This document shows, in pieces, positions 57,790-64,000 of a DNA stretch of 64,000 bases. The DNA lies in contig JAYKKM010000439.1 of assembly GCA_035772405.1 (NCBI GenBank), positions 3,200,501 through 3,264,500 of the forward strand, in the 5' to 3' direction. The position numbers and the translations under genes were made by a program. The first letter of the stretch is position 1, and every line of letters begins with the position of its first letter. Origin of the DNA: Chrysogorgia sp. JL179-B06 (Eukaryota > Cnidaria > Anthozoa > Scleralcyonacea > Chrysogorgiidae). The notes under the pieces are model-generated. The model searched no databases. It saw nothing but the letters and a program-made list of their open reading frames with translations, and was not told the origin of the DNA.

Positions 57790-59418
57790 AAACTAGTGGT
57801 CGCAGCTGCCTTGATTTAACTCAACGGGTTGAACTCCTTGAGTTTCACAAAAAGAATCCGATATTTGGGATTCGAAAACTTGCAGAAAAATTCGGTTGCG
57901 GGAAATCTCAGGTATCATCGATACTGAAATTGAAAGAGCCGATCTTGCGGGAATGGGAAACAAACGAAGGGCGCAAAGGAAAAAAGAGAGGCCGTCACGA
58001 GAAATTCTCGCAAGTGAATGACTACCTGTGGAAATGATATGTTCGTTGTCGAGAATCCAATATTCCTGTCAGTGGACCCATGCTTCAGGAAGAGGCCCTC
58101 ATCATTTCCCAACGACTAGGAGAAGAGTCGGCAGATTTTGCTGCGTCCAACGGATGGTTGGATAGGTGGAAGAAAAGATTCAATATCACCCAGATGAATG
58201 TGGCCGGAGAAGAAGGAACTAGCTGGGATGAACGTGCACGGGAATTGGTGAAAGGGTATGCGCCACGAGATGTTTGGAACATGGATGAAACCGGCCTGTT
58301 TTGGAAAGCTCTGCCGGAAAAGAGTCTCTCTGAACGAGGAAAGCGATGTCGAGGTGGCAAACTATCTAAGCAAAGGTTTACTTGGGCATTCTTCGTGAGC
58401 GCATCGGGAGATAAAGAAGATCCCATCGTAGTTGGGAAAAGCGCTAAACCGCGGTGCTTTAAGGGACTGAAGGATGCAACGCACCCCTACACCTGTCATT
58501 ATTTTGCGAATAAGAAAGCGTGGATGACCACAGAAATATTCGAAGAGATTCTTTCTCGGCTAAATAGGCGCATGAAGTACGAAAACCGTCGCATTATCCT
58601 GTTTGTTGACAACGCCACCTGTCATCCCCATTCCCTTGTGGATTGCTTCTCAAACATCAAGCTCGCATTTCTTCCCCCAAACACCACTTCACGCAGCCAA
58701 CCTCTCGATGCTGGCATTATCAAGTTATGGAAAGTCAAAACAAAGCGGAAGTTGTTGCGTTACGTGTGCAGCAAGGTAGATGGAAAGAAAACGGCAAGTG
58801 AGATCACCAAGTCGATTCATCTACTGATGGCGATACAGTGGGGCAAACAAGCCTGGGATGAAGTCAACGCGGTCACTATAAAAAAGTGTTTCGTGAAGGT
58901 TGGCTTATTTCCCGATGAAACCTGTACGGCAAATGATGATGACGATCCATTCGAAGGGGAATATATGCAAGGTCTTCAGGAGTTGTGTTCTACGCTGCCA
59001 ATTACTGAATCAATAAATGCTCTACAGTTTATTGTGCGGAAGACGCGAGCTTCCTTCGTGTGCCGATTTTATCGACGATTCTCGGCCAGCCTGGCGAGAA
59101 GATATCAGAGGCAGTATTTTAGAAGAATTTACGAGCGACAACGAGCCGCACACACAGGTTTCAAACGAGCCGATCGAGATCAGCGATGACAACGATGATG
59201 ATGGTACTGGAGAAAATGAATTTGACTGTTCTCTCAAAGAACCAGTAATTAAATCTTCTGCCGAAGCCCTCCAGATTGCCGAGCAGCTAACAGAATTCGC
59301 TGAATACGGTGGCCTTGAAGAGCTTTCCAGTGCTCTTCTGAATGTTAACGACATTTTGAGAGACTTGCGGCTACGCGAGCCTCGCAAGCAAACACTTATT
59401 GACTCTTTCTTTAATTAA
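57790..59418 (+). pseudogene. pogo/Tigger transposase, inactivated
   Basis: An N-terminal DNA-binding part lies before 58035 (LTQRVELLEFHKK, GIRKLAEKFGCGKSQVSSIL, a psq-type helix-turn-helix). A TGA at 58035-58037 interrupts it; the downstream frame has an ATG at 58080. The CENP-B-like second helix region (FAASNGWLDRWKKRF) is followed by the DDE domain with WNMDETGLFW (D at 58284), FVDNATCH (D at 58605) and SQPLDAGI (D at 58704), a DD32D catalytic set. A +1 shift near 59020 moves the acidic C-terminal tail (EFDCSLKEP ... LIDSFFN) into another frame ending at 59418. All three catalytic Asp remain, but the stop and shift make the gene non-functional as read. Confidence 0.88.
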
Positions 59419-59590
59419 TAATTTAACTTAATTGTCTAATCAGTATTTCATGTTTTTAGTTAATGTTTTGTTATATTTTGAACTATTAAATAAATATGTG
59501 GACTTATTATCAGTCAAATAGTACTGTATTAATTGTTTTACAGTAAAACCAAGCTGAATCTATAAAAAAACTTGTAAATATATAACAAAA

Positions 59591-59727
59591 CACTTATTTA
59601 CTGAGACCTTGGGAAAGCAGTGTGTGGCCCCTCGACCGCCGTTGTTGCCCTCGGCTTCGCCTCGGGCAACAACGGCGGTCTCGGGTCCACAAAACACACT
59701 GTTTCCCTCGGTCTCAGTAAATAAGTG
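59591..59727. mobile_element. Fold-back MITE with GC-rich arms
   Basis: CACTTATTTACTGAGACC pairs with GGTCTCAGTAAATAAGTG. Inner arms GACCGCCGTTGTTGCCC and GGGCAACAACGGCGGTC close over a 13-base apex (tcggcttcgcctc). Nearly the whole 137 bp can form one hairpin. It lies in AT-rich sequence just after the Tigger transposase. Confidence 0.85.
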
Positions 59728-59909
59728 ATAATTATTAACCTGTAAAAGTTATTCTATATTCATATTTGGAGCGGGGCCACTGCATGTTTATCAGTTTTTA
59801 CTGCTATGTGTATTACCCTCTTGAAATAAAGTTGATTTATTTATATCCTCGATGTCCTTCAGACGTTGTTTCTCATCATTTCCATCTTCGTAAACCGGGA
59901 TTTAATGCG

Positions 59910-60140
59910 AAGGAAAATGAATTATATCAAAGAAAAGAGAATTAAATCAAAGAAATACAAATTAAAACGACCATAAAATAATGAATTAAAACGAAGAAAA
60001 ACGAATTATTAAAAATGAAGAAAACGAATTAAAATGAAGAAAAACTAACGGTAAAATCGAAGAAAAACGAATTAAAATGAAGAAAAATGAAATTAACGGA
60101 GAAAAGCAAATGAAAACGAACAAAGAGAGTTAAAACGAAG
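59910..60140. repeat. Purine-rich GAATTAAAACGAAGAAAAAC minisatellite
   Basis: About ten degenerate copies of a roughly 20-bp unit, almost free of pyrimidines on the plus strand apart from the TT of GAATTAAAA. Confidence 0.8.
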
Positions 60141-60887
60141 ATATATATCGAGAAGACGGTCGCTCCCTTTTACTTTTTCATGCAAAGCAATTTCAAAATC
60201 ATCTTTATACATAGATAGCCTTGTGAAAGGTATTTCTCAATTTTAAATAATTGTATTTCCGCAGTATTTACATTACGAGTTCATACAATATATATGACTC
60301 GAGCTAATAGTATAATCGTTACATAGACGACGAGTGTTTCTGGGAGATTAGTTTTTTATTTAAGTTTCGTTTATAATCAACAATATAGCGCGGAAGCTCA
60401 GAAAACTATTTCAATAAACGATTGTACAATATTACATTATTTTAGATTAACATTATTCGTTATGGCAGTGACGTAGCCAGGGTCTTAGCATTGTGGAACG
60501 ACCATCCCCCCTGGAAAGTTTAATTTATCAGGACGACAAAACAATTTAATATAACATAAGCAAAATAAGAGTTATGTGCATTTTGTCGTTCCACTTTAAA
60601 GTTTCGACCACGAAAGGTTGTCAGTCGTTACACGACGTTTCCTTCGCTACACCGCAACCCCCCGGCCACCAAGTGCCAAAATGGCGGCGTTAATCTATTG
60701 GATGCGCGAGCTGAGATGCGCGAGGACACCAACATCAAAGGCGCCGACACGGATTGAGTATTTATTCTGTGGCCATATGGTGGCTCCATACCCTTCTGAG
60801 ATAAAGGGACTGGGTACAAACCCGCGAAAATCACACGCGCGTAAAAATTGAAATACTTGGAAAAATCTCGCGCGGGAATGAACAAAT
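60141..60887. other. Intergenic, with possible hAT end
   Basis: CAGTGACGTAGCCAGGG near 60467 resembles a hAT-type terminus, but no partner end or duplication was found. 60640-60840 is relatively GC-rich (cggcgttaatctattggatg ... cgcgagctgagatgcgcg) and could be a promoter or 5' leader for the frame at 60888. Confidence 0.35.
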
Positions 60888-61115
60888 ATGGCTGTGGTTT
60901 CTAGTGTTTTTCGACGTTTTTTCCCGAGTCTTCACACTATTTTTAATTATAAAACTTATCCAAAAATGAATTTTGGTTTTTCAAACAATGCATTCATAAC
61001 TTACAGGCATTCGAAAAACGTTTCGGAGCGGTATATCCCGTGCATAACTTTCGCTAGTGACGAGAAAGACAGCTATGAAAAAACGCCGCTGCTTTTTGTG
61101 CAACTAGGATTTTAG
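60888..61115 (+). CDS. Possible first exon, hypothetical protein
   Basis: ATG at 60888 in an A-rich context (acaaatATGG), 75 codons. The N-terminus is basic and hydrophobic without acidic residues (MAVVSSVFRRFFPSLHTIF), which would suit a mitochondrial presequence. It is followed by SKNVSERYIPCITFASDEKD and TPLLFVQLGF. The GC-rich upstream leader supports a gene start. No clear donor or family was identified, so it may be a first exon of a host gene continuing downstream, or chance. Confidence 0.35.
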   Translation: MAVVSSVFRRFFPSLHTIFNYKTYPKMNFGFSNNAFITYRHSKNVSERYIPCITFASDEKDSYEKTPLLFVQLGF

Positions 61116-62400
61116 CTGGTGGAGCAACACTCCTGCCAATAGAAAATCATAAAGCAATTAATAACAATGAAGAAAGTGCACACATAAGGAAAGAAAAATT
61201 TGCAAATAAAACGAATATAAGATTGCAAACCGAATTGAATTACAGCGATTTTCTCGGCACATTTAATAGGTACACTCTACCGTCCAGATGATAAACTCAG
61301 AGTCCCATAAGCCATGGAATGGCTCTAAAAATTGCAGACAGTGGGTTATCGTGCGAGAATCTCTGTACTTTGGTAAGATTTGGTAAGACATACTGAGCAT
61401 GCCACCGGCACCGAGTAAATATCTTTCACGAACGAATAATGAAATCAACAAAAAAGCTCGTGTAACGAAGATTAAAAAATCCTTGAAAAAATCCTTGAAC
61501 GTCTTCGATTGAGTGCTGAAAACACTAACTAATCACACATGTGCTTGATACTTCCTTTGCAAAGACTTTCACCCCTTCGTCGAGAAAACAAAACCAGCCT
61601 TATTTTTTCGCGTGAAAATTGGGTGTTTTTTTTAGCTGCGCCCGCGATTAACAGTAACGCGCATGACAAACCATTGATCTTGCAAGCATAAAAAAGTAGC
61701 TTGGCCGTGCCGACGTTTTACACATAAAAGGACGTAGTTTGAAAGAACCCTCGGTAACATACCCTCAAATTTTCTACACAAATATATATTCATGTGTTCT
61801 AACAAATACTCAAATTTAACAAAATTCTGTAGATTCAAATAGTCAAAAACGAGTAATTTTTATTCCTGCTGTTTGAATCTACAGAATTTTTTTATTTGTT
61901 CTTGAAAGATGCAGCAGCGAAATTAAATAACAATGAACGCTTAAAATTTGGGGGTCACCGAACTTTTTCGTGAGATAATGACCAAAAACCGGCAAATTAG
62001 CAGCAATTTTACTTACCTTAATTACACCATGGTTACCATGGTAACTCATTATTAAGTAATTTATACATCAATAACATCAGAACAATATTCAGACTACTTC
62101 TCTAATTACTTAAAACACGATTAAATCCATCAGTACATAAAATAAAGGCTATTTTCTTTGATAGTCTCATTCCAATGCGGAACAGTATGGAGCCACCTTA
62201 TCTTTATAACTCTGGAACTAGAAAAGATATCAAGGAATCTTCCTACTTCTTCCTTCTTCATGTCATATACACTTTAAAACAATGAATTTGAATAGATCTA
62301 ACGTCGGACGTTGACAGTAAGACCAGGCGTCAAGGTTTTTGCAACCGACTCCAGGATGGTTATTTTCGGCATCTTTGTGATGCAAAACAATACGGATTTT
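61116..62400. other. Intergenic stretch
   Basis: No supported gene. One 18-bp inverted repeat (AAATTCTGTAGATTCAAA at 61820-61837 with its complement at 61871-61888) could be a hairpin or small element end. Confidence 0.45.
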
Positions 62401-62427
62401 AATGCTTGAGATCATCCTAAAAGTATT

Positions 62428-62652
62428 GAAATTTGCCGAGCAAATATTATAAAGCCACTACCTATATGAACAAGTTTTGTGATTGGTTGATTGAAATTTA
62501 CCGAGCAAGTATTAGAAAGCCAGTACCTATATGAGCAATGTGATTGGTTGATTAAAATAATAAAACAATAGAATCAACCACAAAGAAACCAATGACTACC
62601 CTAACCACTTTTGTTCCACGTTGCCAATCACAAAACCTGTTCATTTTAGGTA
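62428..62652. repeat. Duplicated and inverted TGTGATTGGTTGATT block
   Basis: A roughly 70-bp unit (GAAATTTRCCGAGCAA ... CCTATATGA ... GTGATTGGTTGATT) occurs twice in tandem at 62428-62555. An inverted partial copy (CCAATCACAAAACCTGTTCA) follows at 62625-62644. Confidence 0.7.
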
Positions 62653-63035
62653 CATACTCACCGTAAGAAAGGGGATAATACGCCAAGCAGGCACCGAGGC
62701 ACGTCATTTTTGTCGTTTCCATAATCAAATAGAGATACTGAAGCATAACGCTTCTTTGCGAGGAATGTCTTTTATAGACCTTTATACCATCCCAGACCTT
62801 TCATACCCAACTTGGCAACGCCACTAATTATTACGTCTATTTATTGAACTTTTGTCTGTGCATACAGAATACTGTTGAACATTAGTCACTCTCAGTGGAA
62901 AAAATTGAACTGTTCTGATGAGAAGAAAAGTGATAACTATTCATAAAGATTAATTTTATGATTAACTACAACAAATATTTATTCTCACTCATTAAAGAAC
63001 GGCAACTATCAATTATTCTAAAAATAATAATATGG
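62653..63035. other. Intergenic stretch
   Basis: AT-rich, nothing recognised. Confidence 0.4.
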
Positions 63036-63039
63036 TGGC

Positions 63040-63410
63040 TACGTAGGCAGTGTTATTGATATACTAAGTCGTGTACTATGTTATTGATATACTAAGGCGA
63101 AAAGGTGGTGAACTGGCGAGACTTCTAGCGACACAACGTCTACGCCCAAATTATATACTTGCGCACCTGCTAAAGCCAGGCCTTGTATTTTGGGGCAAGC
63201 CTGTATATTGTTTCCACTTGGGACAGATATGGTGATCCCCCGCTGATAGCGGGTGTGCCCAAATTAGGTAAATCTAAAACCCTGACTGACGTTTCGAACA
63301 GAGCCCTTCATCAGAGTAGGACGTGATGAAAGGCTCAGCAAGAAACGTCAGTATTTCATTCCTAAAAATCTCACCAGTTCACCACCACCTTTTTGCTTTA
63401 CTAAAATAAT
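63040..63410. repeat. Repeat tails with facing CTGATGAA motifs
   Basis: A TGTTATTGATATACTAAG duplication (63050-63090), then aaaaggtggtgaactggcga. At 63291-63314 the minus strand reads CTGATGAA-GGGCTCTGTTC-GAAAC. The plus strand from 63324 reads GTGATGAA-AGGCTCAGCAA-GAAACG. The two face each other. Confidence 0.6.
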
Positions 63411-63589
63411 AATAGGTCACTATTATACATGCTACTTCATTAACTACAAAAAATATGTATTGTAGTATACTACAGTAAGTTACTGATGAGACACAACATC
63501 CGACCACAAATGAGCCATGTCAGATTTACGTCTGGGAGTGCTGTCCTAAAGTAATGAAATTATAATTAATAGTATTATAATATATAAAT

Positions 63590-63830
63590 TTAAAACTCAA
63601 AAGGTTGGTGTACTACCGAAATAGTGTGTACGAGGTCTAATATTATCTGCGAAGGCTCTTCGTCAGAGAGCGAAACGTAAAATGTGTAAACCAGGTGTGT
63701 GTTTGTCACAATTATATTTCGTAGAAAAGTTTCAGACTCAGTTTTTATACATTTTACAAAGTTCACTCTCTGACGAAAGACCTTCGCTCAAAACTCTAGA
63801 CATCCTGCAGTACACCAACCTTTTAAGATC
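63590..63830. repeat. Inverted pair of dispersed repeat tails
   Basis: AAAAGGTTGGTGTACTACCG ... GAGGTCTAATATTATCTGCG at the left is the complement-type copy of CTCTGACGAAAGACCTTCGC ... GCAGTACACCAACCTTTT at the right (63764-63826). Both belong to the family at 8331 and 13636. Confidence 0.65.
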
Positions 63831-64000
63831 CATCTACACGATACGATTTGTCGTACACGATTATCATCTTAGTCTATGTGATCAAACTGTACACACGTGT
63901 CAACATTCGCCATCGAATCATAAACAAGTATTATGTCGTGTGCAAACAATTGCATACGACAATGTACACCACAATGTACGCCAGAATGACAATCGTATAC
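63831..64000. other. Window end, nothing recognised
   Basis: Contains TACGATTTGTCGTACACGA-like short inverted words but no supported feature. Confidence 0.4.

Larger units (their letters stand above)
52736..59480 (+). mobile_element. pogo/Tigger-type DNA transposon, interrupted by copia
   Basis: The left end CAGTCGAACCCCTCTTAACG (52736-52755) is of the type seen on Tigger elements. The copia element sits right after ...GGACACCC. Beyond it are four more YYTTAAGCGGAC motifs (57160-57275), a Cys-rich frame (57511-57630), a DNA-binding region and a DDD transposase. A matching right-hand terminal repeat was not found before 60000, so the right boundary given is only approximate and the element may be truncated. 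Confidence 0.75.

Noticed and set aside
58085..59387. Minus-strand frames opposite the Tigger transposase
   Set aside because: Antisense shadows of the DDD transposase.
60467..60600. Complete hAT element starting CAGTGACGTAGCCAGGG
   Set aside because: No partner end and no 8-bp duplication could be found in the window.
60888..61115. Assignment to a TMEM53-like or other named family
   Set aside because: Only a few residues (PLLF) suggested it, which is too little to name a gene.

Overview
This is AT-rich animal DNA made almost entirely of transposable elements. It contains several classes at once: an intact Ty1/copia retrotransposon, decayed Ty3/gypsy, CR1/L2-like LINEs, pogo/Tigger, hAT, TTAA-target and THAP-type DNA transposons, tRNA-derived repeats, and (AT)n runs of 55-190 bp. 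The mix, the GT-AG introns and the lack of bacterial-style genes point to an invertebrate metazoan. A cnidarian is my best guess; this is inference from style, not from a marker gene.

Positions 1-44868 are a head-to-tail segmental array. Unit A (1-19065) and unit B (19066-40195) are near-identical full units, and unit C (40196-44868) is cut short. Each unit carries the same two coding exons of an unrecognised coiled-coil protein: an 81-nt exon, an intron of about 2.96 kb holding an antisense reverse-transcriptase element and an (AT)n run, then a terminal exon of about 705 nt. Exon 2 is open in B and C and has a one-base deletion in A. Downstream the units carry a compound hairpin element, a palindromic TTCTTG/CAAGAA array, tRNA-like sequences between inverted repeats, gypsy pol debris and a broken THAP-domain transposon. 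Units A and B differ mainly by whole transposons. A has two hAT-like insertions with 8-bp target duplications. B has two TTAA-target insertions (1.3 kb and 3.25 kb). Each has an empty site in the other unit. Unit C lacks the compound hairpin element and keeps 18 bases of the RT element lost from A and B, so A and B look like the closest pair. Uncollapsed haplotypes are an alternative reading.

The unique flank 44869-64000 holds a poly-C tract, a tRNA-derived repeat pair, a 1.1-kb CACTG-ended element, an unrecognised coding fragment, and a decayed CR1/L2-like LINE (minus, 49237-52100). A full copia element (minus, 52763-57155) has 175-bp LTRs, a CACCC target duplication and one open Gag-Pol frame. 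It sits inside the left end of a pogo/Tigger element whose transposase is broken by a stop and a frameshift. From 59420 to 64000 there are hairpin elements, a purine-rich minisatellite, repeat fragments and one possible first exon (60888-61115).

No complete host gene is visible. The strongest biology is transposition history readable from paralogous empty sites, a fold-back element carrying exon-like sequence in both arms, a copia element whose primer site matches the initiator tRNA anticodon arm inside its own coding frame, and a possible LINE/GIY-YIG chimera.
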